Shown here in pieces: positions 15,039 through 20,707 of a DNA stretch of 20,707 bases (the stretch's first letter is position 1; every line of letters starts with the position of its first letter). The notes under the pieces were generated by a model that was not told the origin of the DNA, ran no database searches, and was given only the letters and a program-made list of their open reading frames with translations. Both the position numbers and the translations under genes were made by a program. Source of the DNA: Deltaproteobacteria bacterium UBA796 (GTDB lineage: Bacteria; Myxococcota_A; UBA796); the NCBI GenBank assembly GCA_002296975.1, contig DBIS01000260.1:1-20707 (forward strand). The letters run 5' to 3'.

Positions 15039-15746
15039 TTAGCCCTCTTCGGCGATAAACTGGTAGCCAACACCGTGCAGGGTGCGGATGAATCTGGGCT
15101 CAGCGGCGTCGTCTCTCAGCTTCTTGCGTACGGTCAACACATGGGTATCCACCGTTCTTGTGGCCACCCCGGCCCGATAACCCCACACCCGCTCCAAGAG
15201 CGTGTCGCGGGACAAAATCAAACCACGATTTTCGATGAAAAACTTGAGCAAGGCCGCTTCACGCTTAGAGAGTGGCTCATCGCCATCGGGGTGATGGATG
15301 GCCATATCATTGGGGCCAAGCTCTACCTTGACATCGCCATAATGGAATAAAAACCGCGCGCCGCCCACACGCTTGAGCATGGCCTCAATCCGCTTTTCCA
15401 ACACTGGAAGCGAGAAGGGTTTGGTGACATAATTATCGGCACCAGCGTCAAAACCCACGATCTTGTCCTCCTCTGATGTTCGGGCGGTCAAAAACAAGAT
15501 GGGTCGATCAAAACCCATATCGCGCAACGCGGAGCAGATTTCAAACCCGTTCATGCCATCAGGGCCAGCCGGGCCCTCTTGGAGCATCACATCCAAAACC
15601 GCCACATCGGGTTGAAGGCGTTCAGCGATGGCCAAAGCATCCTCGCCCGTCCGAGCACCGTGGACCGTGTGGCCCTGACGCTCAAAATATTTGGTGAGGG
15701 TGCCCAACACCTCTGTCTCGTCTTCTACGAACAGAATCCGTGCCAT
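15039..15746 (-). CDS. OmpR/PhoB-family DNA-binding response regulator
   Basis: A 235-residue transcription factor activated by phosphotransfer. The receiver domain, residues 1-125, has the acidic pocket Glu8/Asp9, phospho-acceptor Asp52, Thr87 and Lys109. A winged-helix trans_reg_C domain follows at about 135-235 (LSKREAALLKFF, VWGYRAG, TRTVDTHVLTVRKKLR and the wing GVGYQF). After Asp52 the loop carries about seven extra residues (QEGPAGPDGMNG) compared with the common LPGMDG, and the usual Pro at +4 is Gln56. Translation is served by AAGGAG at 15753-15758, six bases before the ATG and inside the end of the kinase gene, whose stop is 1 bp upstream. The partner is therefore surely the adjacent kinase. 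Target genes are unknown; the downstream exported protein is a candidate. Confidence 0.96.
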   Translation of the reverse strand: MARILFVEDETEVLGTLTKYFERQGHTVHGARTGEDALAIAERLQPDVAVLDVMLQEGPAGPDGMNGFEICSALRDMGFDRPILFLTARTSEEDKIVGFDAGADNYVTKPFSLPVLEKRIEAMLKRVGGARFLFHYGDVKVELGPNDMAIHHPDGDEPLSKREAALLKFFIENRGLILSRDTLLERVWGYRAGVATRTVDTHVLTVRKKLRDDAAEPRFIRTLHGVGYQFIAEEG

Positions 15747-15747
15747 T

Positions 15748-17862
15748 TTATGCTCCTTGTCTTTGCGTTGAATCCCCGGTCATGGCCGGGAACCAAAGCG
15801 AAAAAGTGCTTCCTTCTCCCGGCTTGGATACCACATCCACCGTCCCATTGTGCGCGGAAACGATGTAGAAGGTGATCGCCAGCCCAATTCCTGTGCCCTT
15901 CCGGCGGCGCACAGAGGCATCCGATCCCCGAAAGAAGGGCTCAAATATTTGCTCTACATCTGTCTGAGGAATGCCGATTCCTTCGTCGGTAACAGCAACC
16001 ACCACGCCATCGTCTTGTCGCCTCATCACCAACCTTATCGGGTCTTCTGGCTCCGAGTACTTGGCGGCGTTCGACAATAAGTTGATCACACATTGGGCAA
16101 TAGCATCGTTATCGTGAGCCACCGCGGGCAAATCCGGCTTGATGCTGATGTACAGGTCGCGGTCTACGAGTTCAGCTGAGCCCTCGACTGTCTCAATAGC
16201 TGAAGCCACCGTTTCTCCCAAATCGCCGACCAGCATCGCATAGGTTTTGGCCCCACGCTCAATGGCCGAATAGTCCAAAACATTGTCAACCAGCCGGCTT
16301 AAACGCTCGCTCTCGCGAACAATGATGCGATAATCTCGCGCCTGTTCCTCTGGGGTGTCAGAAAGACCGAGCATCAAACTTTCCGCTTTGAGTCGAATCT
16401 GAGTGATCGGCGATCGCAGTTCATGAGAAACATTGGCCGCAAAATCTGTCTTCACCCGTGCAGCGTCGAGTTCTGTGCGCACCAAGCGGCCTGTGGAGAG
16501 GGCACCGAGGCCAATCAGGCTGATGGCCAAAATGATGATGCCAATACGGCGGTCGCGGCGGGACTGAAGATCGTCCTTTAGGGCCTGGGCATCTCGGGGA
16601 ACGACGGCCATGGACCAACCGAGCATCCAAGGTACCAATGAACGCCGTGAGAGGACATCGGTGGGTACATCCTCATCGGCCGCGAACAACATTCCAACGA
16701 CAGGGCTCGAGACCGGACTGACCTCTTCGGCCAAACGCCGTGCATCCGCAATCAACTGGGTACGGTCGAGAGCGAAGGCATATAAATCGTCTCCCCACCA
16801 GTTCAGAGCCCACAAACCCCGTTCACCCTCAACCCAACGCATTTTGCCTTTGTCCACGCTGAAGTTCCGACCCCCGGCCAACAGCGCATCAAGCTCAGGC
16901 AGCAGCTCCTCGGCCCAGTACAACAAACCCATCCGAACATCGATCCGCTCTCTTGTGGCGGCGACCCATTCCGAGTCTGCGAACGGACCCAATAGCGATA
17001 ATGCCCGACGGGCAACAGCCCCTTCTCCACCCATGCCGATGGCCCAACGCCGATCCATCAGGCGGTCGACCAAGGTCCGAAGCAACTGGGCACCATCGAG
17101 GGGATTGCGCTCCATCAGGCCCTCTGCGCGGTACAGCTCCACCAAGTCTTCCATGCGAAAACCCCAGGGGTCTCGCAAGTCACCAAAATCTCTGATCACC
17201 CCAGCCATGAGCATCGCCGAGGCGTTGGGCCGACCCGCTCTGGCAGCCAAGCGCGCCCGATCAAAACGCATCCGAGCCTTGACCTGTGCAGACCGCGAGG
17301 CATCCTCGGCATGCGCGTAAAGCTGGGACACAACCTGGTCAGCTTCTAAACGCCGATCTGCAGCCAAAGCCCTGCGCACGCTGGGGTCGAATAAAAAATC
17401 AACGGGCTCGCTTAAAGGGGAGCCCGCCCTAAATGGTGCGACCAGCTGCAAACCAGCGTCCAGTTTTAGGGCAACCAGCACACCGGGATGAAGCTCTTGC
17501 GGCGCCTCGAGTGGACTGCGACCGGCCGCAAGCCGATGGGTCACCGACGACTCAAACGAAGCCAAAGGACGCTCAAACTGATTCCGAAAGGCATTGGCCG
17601 CACCATCCGCCTGGTTTTTGACGTCCTTAAAAACCGCCAACTCCTCGCCTTGAATCGATGAAATTCCGAAATAGGCCAACAACATAGAAGGCAAAAAAAT
17701 CATCACTGAGCCCAACAGGATGATCCGCAATGACTTTTTAAGCCGAAGCGCATCCTCCATGGCCGTCACGCGTCCGCCTCGGCGAGACAGTGCCCACCGC
17801 AAAAACTGGACAAATCGGGAATGTTGAGAGCTTGTACGATTAGCGGGCATCACAGCCATCAT
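15748..17862 (-). CDS. Membrane sensor histidine kinase with long extracytoplasmic region
   Basis: Up to 704 residues. One membrane helix lies at about 46-66, a region of about 370 residues spans 67-437, and a second helix lies at about 438-459. Then comes a HisKA domain with the H box NVSHELRSP and phospho-acceptor His480, and an HATPase_c domain with N box NLLSNAAKY (594-602), G1 DEGIGIP (626-632), F box FEPFF and G2 GTGIGLA (656-662). The sensor region is Arg/Ala-rich and helical in its first part, with a Trp-rich later part (MRWVEGERGLWALNWWGDD), and fits no PAS, Cache or HAMP pattern I recognise. The first 31 residues are atypical: GTG at codon 32 (17769), preceded by GAGG at a 7-base distance, is a plausible alternative start. 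It is the first gene of the three-gene unit. Confidence 0.93.
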   Translation of the reverse strand: MMAVMPANRTSSQHSRFVQFLRWALSRRGGRVTAMEDALRLKKSLRIILLGSVMIFLPSMLLAYFGISSIQGEELAVFKDVKNQADGAANAFRNQFERPLASFESSVTHRLAAGRSPLEAPQELHPGVLVALKLDAGLQLVAPFRAGSPLSEPVDFLFDPSVRRALAADRRLEADQVVSQLYAHAEDASRSAQVKARMRFDRARLAARAGRPNASAMLMAGVIRDFGDLRDPWGFRMEDLVELYRAEGLMERNPLDGAQLLRTLVDRLMDRRWAIGMGGEGAVARRALSLLGPFADSEWVAATRERIDVRMGLLYWAEELLPELDALLAGGRNFSVDKGKMRWVEGERGLWALNWWGDDLYAFALDRTQLIADARRLAEEVSPVSSPVVGMLFAADEDVPTDVLSRRSLVPWMLGWSMAVVPRDAQALKDDLQSRRDRRIGIIILAISLIGLGALSTGRLVRTELDAARVKTDFAANVSHELRSPITQIRLKAESLMLGLSDTPEEQARDYRIIVRESERLSRLVDNVLDYSAIERGAKTYAMLVGDLGETVASAIETVEGSAELVDRDLYISIKPDLPAVAHDNDAIAQCVINLLSNAAKYSEPEDPIRLVMRRQDDGVVVAVTDEGIGIPQTDVEQIFEPFFRGSDASVRRRKGTGIGLAITFYIVSAHNGTVDVVSKPGEGSTFSLWFPAMTGDSTQRQGA

Positions 17863-17875
17863 AAGTCAGTCGCTC

Positions 17876-17886
17876 GAACTCGGTTC
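17876..17886. repeat. Short inverted repeat GAAC-TCG-GTTC upstream of the kinase gene
   Basis: A perfect 4-bp-arm inverted repeat with a 3-base centre lies 14 bp before the longest kinase start. It could be a regulator half-site pair, but the arms are short. It differs from the four-base spacing of the GAAC-N4-GTTC LexA box. Confidence 0.2.
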
Positions 17887-17934
17887 AAATCCACCCGACA
17901 ACCCATGCGATACGCCAAAAAATATCGAAGAATC

Positions 17935-17950
17935 CGTTCCACGTGGAACA
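17935..17950. promoter_or_regulatory. parS: parS-like centromere site (ParB binding)
   Basis: The 14-mer GTTCCACGTGGAAC at 17936-17949 is a perfect palindrome. With one flanking base on each side it matches the 16-base consensus TGTTCCACGTGGAACA at 15 of 16 positions (first base C). From memory this is the form used by myxobacterial chromosomal parS, close to the widespread TGTTTCACGTGAAACA. ParB loads here and spreads to drive origin segregation. The site is non-coding, between the divergent kinase and cation-transporter genes. No parA or parB is in the window. By chance a specified 14-mer would be expected about once in 270 Mb. Confidence 0.9.
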
Positions 17951-17980
17951 GTCGAACCCCAGAGGTTTCAAGGTTACGAC
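17951..17980. repeat. Possible stem-loop between parS and the cation-transporter start
   Basis: GTCGAACC at 17951-17958 pairs with GGTTACGAC at 17972-17980 as an 8-bp stem with a single bulged A and a 13-base loop. It ends 18 bp before the transporter ATG and directly abuts parS. It may be a leader hairpin or incidental. Confidence 0.25.
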
Positions 17981-17989
17981 TGATGCGAC

Positions 17990-17994
17990 GGAGG
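17990..17994 (+). promoter_or_regulatory. Shine-Dalgarno GGAGG fixing the cation-transporter start
   Basis: GGAGG ends four bases before ATG 17999. The in-frame TTG at 17996 would be only one base away, so ATG is preferred. Confidence 0.8.
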
Positions 17995-17998
17995 ATTG

Positions 17999-19012
17999 AT
18001 GGCAAGTGGAAGTGCGAAAGCGGTGTATGTGGCGATTGGAGCGAACTCGGTGATCACCGTCGCCAAACTCGGCGCATTTTTCTTTACGGGATCGGGTTCG
18101 ATGCTCTCAGAAGGCATTCACTCTTTCGCCGATGTGCTCAACCAAACCTTGCTGGCAATGGGTATCGCTAAGGCCAAAAAGGGTGCGGATGAAGATCACC
18201 CTTATGGCTACGGCCGCGATGCCTTCGTTTGGGCGTTGATTTCAGCAGTCGGCATCTTCTTTTTGGGCTGCGGCTTCACCCTGTACCACGGCATGCACTC
18301 TCTCCTGCATCCAGAGCTTGTCGAGATCAACGACATCAATGTGGCCTTGGGGGTGCTCGCTTTCTCCTTTTTACTAGAGGGCTGGACGCTGATGTTCGCC
18401 TACAGAGAAGTCAAGCGTTCTGCGGCCCTGATCGGCATGAGTTTTTCCGCCTATATCCAAAAAGGCCCCGACCCCATGGCCGTCGCAGTCTTGCTCGAGG
18501 ATGCCGCTGCGGTGATCGGTGTGACATTGGCCGGCAGTTGCATCGGGATGTACGTGCTGACCGGTGACCCCATCTGGGATGCGGTAGGCTCCCTCGTCAT
18601 CGCCTTATTGCTGGGTGTGGTCGCGGTCTTTTTGGTCATTAAAAACCGCCGCGCACTGCTGGGCCAAGCGGTGACGGCAGAAATCCGAAAGGACATCTTG
18701 GATATCTTGACCCATGACGACGCAGTCGAGGGTGTATACGATGTCAAGGCGACCGTGATGAGCACCGAGAGTTTTCGCTTTAAGGCTGAGATCGACTTTG
18801 ACGGGGCCAAGATTGCAGAGCATTGGCTCGCCAACCAAGACCGCGACAAAATCTTTAAAGATGCGACCGCGAGCAGAGCGGCTTTCGACCTCTTTTTATT
18901 GACCTACGGAGAGGCGATAACCACTGCAGTGGGCGAAGAAATCGACCGCATCGAGCAGAAAATTCGCCAAGCCATTCCCAACGCAAAACATGTAGACCTT
19001 GAGGTGGACTGA
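17999..19012 (+). CDS. Cation diffusion facilitator family transporter (SLC30A9/ZnT9-like)
   Basis: A 337-residue inner-membrane antiporter expected to export divalent metal ions, probably Zn2+, Co2+ or Mn2+, against protons. CDF landmarks are SEGIHSFADVLNQ with the HxxxD metal pair His41 and Asp45 in helix 2, and DHPYGYGRD at 66-74. In the fifth helix region LLEDAAAVIG provides acidic Glu167/Asp168 where typical members have HxxxD; the ED form and the overall sequence resemble the ZnT9/SLC30A9 branch. Six helices lie within about 10-220. The cytosolic C-terminal domain is longer than usual, with a charged helical end. The stop overlaps the start of the pterin dehydratase gene by one base, so translation is coupled. 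Metal specificity cannot be read from the sequence. Confidence 0.92.
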   Translation: MASGSAKAVYVAIGANSVITVAKLGAFFFTGSGSMLSEGIHSFADVLNQTLLAMGIAKAKKGADEDHPYGYGRDAFVWALISAVGIFFLGCGFTLYHGMHSLLHPELVEINDINVALGVLAFSFLLEGWTLMFAYREVKRSAALIGMSFSAYIQKGPDPMAVAVLLEDAAAVIGVTLAGSCIGMYVLTGDPIWDAVGSLVIALLLGVVAVFLVIKNRRALLGQAVTAEIRKDILDILTHDDAVEGVYDVKATVMSTESFRFKAEIDFDGAKIAEHWLANQDRDKIFKDATASRAAFDLFLLTYGEAITTAVGEEIDRIEQKIRQAIPNAKHVDLEVD

Positions 19013-19290
19013 TGATCGATTTACAAACACTGCAGCAACACGATGACGGCTGGTCGATAAACCCTGCCGGCCACTTGCAACGGCAGTTTGAATTTGATGA
19101 CTTTGCCCTGGCCCTCGCCTTTACCAACCGCCTCGGTGCACAGGCTGAGCAAGCAAACCATCACCCGGACATTCACTTGGCTTGGGGTAAGGTCGTCGTC
19201 GAAATTTGGACCCACAGCATCAACAAGCTCTCACCAGCGGACTACCGCCTGGCCCGTGAAGCGAGTCGGCTCTACCCGACGCCCGAGTAG
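19012..19290 (+). CDS. phhB: Pterin-4-alpha-carbinolamine dehydratase
   Basis: A 92-residue enzyme that dehydrates 4a-hydroxytetrahydropterin, the by-product of aromatic amino acid hydroxylases. The active-site signature is complete: QANHHPD with His50 and His51, EIWTH with His68, then LSPADYRLA with Asp77. Length is normal for the family. ATG 19012 overlaps the transporter stop (TGATG), with GAGGTGG about five bases upstream inside the transporter. No phenylalanine hydroxylase or pterin-synthesis gene is in the window, so the reason for pairing with a metal transporter is not evident. The last 19 bp overlap the end of the opposing small gene. Confidence 0.95.
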   Translation: MIDLQTLQQHDDGWSINPAGHLQRQFEFDDFALALAFTNRLGAQAEQANHHPDIHLAWGKVVVEIWTHSINKLSPADYRLAREASRLYPTPE

Positions 19291-19523
19291 GCGCTCGCGA
19301 CGAGCTTACGAATCTTGGCCGGGCTGAGGGCGGGGGTCCCAGACACCGAATAGGCCCACGCAACATTGCCCAAACACCGGTGGACGGCATCTGATTTTGA
19401 GTAGCCAAGCCGGCAAAATAATTGAGCCCGCTCCTTTATCTCTATTTCGGCGGCACGTGCGCAATGCGGTCCCTCATCGGCTGATTTTCGTTCGGCACTT
19501 TCATCCATCCAACAAAACGGCAT
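19272..19523 (-). CDS. Small conserved-looking protein of unknown function
   Basis: An 83-residue soluble protein. I recognise no family. A strong GGAGG at 19529-19533 stands five bases before ATG 19523, which argues that the gene is real; the longer form from TTG 19541 would start upstream of that site. The N-terminal third is acidic with three Cys (Cys4, Cys21, and Cys37 in AQLFCRLGYSK). The remainder is basic and helical, with Cys51 in VHRCLGNVAWAYS and a final PAKIRKLVASAYSGVG. Four Cys and a His might bind metal, or the basic helices might bind nucleic acid; both are guesses. It converges on and overlaps phhB by 19 bp and shares its upstream gap with the cNMP-domain pair. Confidence 0.72.
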   Translation of the reverse strand: MPFCWMDESAERKSADEGPHCARAAEIEIKERAQLFCRLGYSKSDAVHRCLGNVAWAYSVSGTPALSPAKIRKLVASAYSGVG

Positions 19524-19528
19524 GCTGC

Positions 19529-19533
19529 CCTCC
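19529..19533 (-). promoter_or_regulatory. Shine-Dalgarno GGAGG of the 83-residue protein
   Basis: On the minus strand GGAGG is separated by five bases from ATG 19523. It is the main evidence that this short reading frame is translated and decides its start. Confidence 0.75.
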
Positions 19534-19598
19534 TGAGACAATCTGCCCCGTCAACCCATTGTCGGCAACAGTCGCCTCGACACTGGGCTGTTCCTGCG

Positions 19599-19628
19599 TT
19601 GGCCGGCATCCGCTAGGCTATTTATAAT
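19599..19628 (+). promoter_or_regulatory. Predicted sigma-70-type promoter for the cNMP-domain pair
   Basis: A perfect -10 hexamer TATAAT at 19623-19628 follows TTGGCC (4 of 6 matches to the -35 consensus) at 19599-19604, with an 18-base spacer. Transcription would begin near 19635, leaving a leader of about 40 bases with GGAGG at 19664-19668 before ATG 19676. Confidence 0.6.
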
Positions 19629-19663
19629 GGCGTGGCCCAACCGTGTTAGGTGGTTCGGTAAAC

Positions 19664-19668
19664 GGAGG
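19664..19668 (+). promoter_or_regulatory. Shine-Dalgarno GGAGG deciding the start of the first cNMP-domain gene
   Basis: GGAGG ends seven bases before ATG 19676. The frame is open from further upstream, but only this ATG has a ribosome binding site, and it starts the conserved region directly. Confidence 0.85.
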
Positions 19669-19675
19669 AACATCC

Positions 19676-20200
19676 ATGAATACCGTCGAGTTGTTATCTG
19701 AAATGTTCGTCTTCAAAGGTGTACCCAAAAAGGATTTGCACGCGCTATGTGCCATGGCGCCTCCGGTTCACTTCAAGCCGGGAATGACCATTTTCACCCA
19801 GGGCGACGACGCTGATATTGCCTTGCTGCTCGTTGAAGGAAAGCTGGGTGTTGAGGTCTTGAGTGCAGGACAACATCGTGAGGTTGGCCAGATCAAACAC
19901 GGCGACGTTGTTGGCGAGACAGCTATTTTTTCCAGAAATGGTAAACGCAACGCCACCGTGCGGGCGCTTCAGCCTTCTCAATGCTTGTTAATCAACTCTG
20001 AATTATTGATCTCCGCCGCTAAAAATCCAGCGATGATCGCCCTCGAAATGCATCTTCTGGGCACCCTGGCCCGACGCATTCGGCGAACGAATCAAGAGAT
20101 ATCCAAGCTGTGGCGAGAGCTCGCCGTCCACCCGAGCACACCCGCTCCAAAACAAGAAAGCTTCATCAACAAGCTTAAACACCTCTTTGGGGGTGCATAA
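19676..20200 (+). CDS. Cyclic-nucleotide-binding-domain protein, single domain
   Basis: A 174-residue soluble protein. Residues 8-125 form a CRP-like cNMP-binding beta-barrel: FKPGMTIFTQGDDAD (33-47), LLLVEGKLGV (50-59) and the phosphate-binding cassette VGETAIFSRNGKRNATV (79-95). That cassette keeps Glu81 for the ribose hydroxyl and Arg91 for the cyclic phosphate, so it may bind cAMP or cGMP. The C-terminal part is a helix (LGTLARRIRRTNQEISKLW) and a short basic tail ending FINKLKHLFGGA. There is no helix-turn-helix, so it is not a standard CRP-type transcription factor. A predicted promoter and strong Shine-Dalgarno precede it. Its stop overlaps the start of the next cNMP-domain gene by one base (TAATG), which suggests a working pair. 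Confidence 0.93.
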   Translation: MNTVELLSEMFVFKGVPKKDLHALCAMAPPVHFKPGMTIFTQGDDADIALLLVEGKLGVEVLSAGQHREVGQIKHGDVVGETAIFSRNGKRNATVRALQPSQCLLINSELLISAAKNPAMIALEMHLLGTLARRIRRTNQEISKLWRELAVHPSTPAPKQESFINKLKHLFGGA

Positions 20201-20707
20201 TGGGTAAAATATCTGAAGCCAATGCCGATGCTTTGGCTAAGCGAATCGTATCTCGCCATTCTTTTCCCGGTGCGAGCCATGCCGCCGTCGTGCGCATCTT
20301 GGCCAAAGGTGATTGCCGCAGCCTTCCCCATGGAACGCTCCTCTGCGTCGAGGGCGAGCCCGGTGACCATGTCTTCTTTTTGGTCTCTGGAAACATCTCG
20401 GTGACCCGAAAAGACACCCAAGGTAAAGAGCAAGTTTTATCGGATATGACCTGCCCTTGCGTTTTTGGACATATGGCGGTCATCGACGGCTCGAAACGTT
20501 CCGCCTCTTGCAAAGCGAACGGCCCTGTAGAGATCGTCACGCTTCGCCGAAGCCAAGTTGATCAGCTCGTCACCGAAGCCTCTGTGGCCGGGGCCGCACT
20601 TCGGCGCCTGTTGATCGCGAGTTTGTGCGACCAACTCTCCTCCGCCAACGGATTTGTGCGAAAAATCGTCCTCGACCACGCCGTGGACCCGACCGTGAAC
20701 CCGACCG
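20200..20707 (+). CDS. Second cyclic-nucleotide-binding-domain protein, cut by the window end
   Basis: The frame opens at ATG 20200, overlapping the previous stop by one base, and runs off the window after 169 codons. Residues 25-140 form a CRP-like cNMP-binding fold: LPHGTLLCVEGEPGDHVFFLV (42-62), NISVTRKDTQGKEQVL (65-80) and the cassette VFGHMAVIDGSKRSASC (88-104). The normally conserved Glu is His91 while Arg100 is kept, so cyclic-nucleotide binding is probably weak or altered. A helix follows (ALRRLLIASLCDQLSSANG), then the start of a VDPT/VNPT repeat at the cut. Whether a DNA-binding or other effector domain follows cannot be seen. It is coupled to its upstream homologue and probably arose by duplication followed by divergence. 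Confidence 0.9.
   Translation, partial: MGKISEANADALAKRIVSRHSFPGASHAAVVRILAKGDCRSLPHGTLLCVEGEPGDHVFFLVSGNISVTRKDTQGKEQVLSDMTCPCVFGHMAVIDGSKRSASCKANGPVEIVTLRRSQVDQLVTEASVAGAALRRLLIASLCDQLSSANGFVRKIVLDHAVDPTVNPT
20683..20706 (+). repeat. Tandem 12-bp repeat at the window end
   Basis: Two copies, GTGGACCCGACC and GTGAACCCGACC, differ at one position and encode VDPT then VNPT. The window ends one base into a possible third unit, so the true extent is unknown. Confidence 0.5.

Noticed and set aside
17876..17886. LexA box of the GAAC-N4-GTTC type
   Set aside because: The spacer is three bases rather than four, and neither adjacent gene is a DNA-damage gene.
17882..17892. GGTTCAAATCC, identical to the T-loop core of many tRNAs
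   Set aside because: The flanking bases cannot form a T stem beyond two pairs, and no acceptor, anticodon arm or CCA lies at the right distance. It is not a tRNA, and a tRNA-derived attachment site is not supported because no integrase or second copy is present.
19621..19626. TATAAA on the minus strand as a -10 for the 83-residue gene, overlapping the opposite -10
   Set aside because: No acceptable -35 is found at 16-19 bases, so it is not reported as a promoter.
1..20707. CRISPR array, insertion sequence, prophage or defence island
   Set aside because: No regularly spaced repeats, transposase, integrase or known defence gene is visible on either strand.

Overview
The window looks like chromosomal DNA from a delta-type proteobacterial lineage, most plausibly Myxococcota. 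The evidence is a secreted HEWGH metalloprotease whose C-terminus resembles the MYXO-CTERM sorting signal, a Myxococcus-like parS palindrome, a lipoprotein-like multiheme cytochrome, several TPR proteins, and moderately high G+C by eye. The phylum is inferred from these traits. No rRNA, tRNA, insertion sequence, integrase, phage gene or CRISPR array was found. Genes are tightly packed and no gene-free stretch exceeds about 160 bp.

Layout. Positions 2-1384 hold the 3' part of a groEL with a His-rich tail, closed by a bidirectional terminator. A leftward cluster (5302 to 1449) encodes a secreted M36-like metalloprotease, a TPR protein and a small putative beta-barrel protein. Divergent from it is a multiheme c-type cytochrome fused to a degenerate metallophosphatase domain (5383-6933). 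It converges on a leftward TPR protein ending in two ClpX-type zinc-binding modules (8967-6952). Next is a rightward membrane protein fused to a spermidine-synthase-like domain (9063-11732), then a leftward UPF0462/C4orf33 homologue. Aspartate kinase (12294-13421) and phosphatidylserine synthase (13461-14252) follow on the plus strand.

A leftward three-gene unit (17862 to 14227) encodes a histidine kinase with a long extracytoplasmic region, an OmpR-type regulator with an insertion beside the phospho-Asp, and an exported TPR plus beta-sandwich protein. Between the kinase and the next gene lies a perfect 14-bp parS core. A cation diffusion facilitator and a pterin carbinolamine dehydratase are translationally coupled. 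A small leftward unknown protein with a strong Shine-Dalgarno follows, then two coupled cyclic-nucleotide-binding-domain proteins, the second cut by the window edge.

How the genes work together. The window mixes housekeeping genes (chaperonin, aspartate-family amino acids, phospholipid head groups, pterin recycling, metal transport) with cell-envelope and signalling genes of unknown targets. Three units seem to be functional modules: the protease/TPR/barrel cluster, the two-component cluster and the cNMP-domain pair. The best candidates for undescribed biology are the TPR protein with tandem ClpX-type zinc modules, the sensor cluster with its exported third member, and the paired cNMP-domain proteins in which only one keeps the ligand-binding Glu. 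All assignments come from reading translations by eye.
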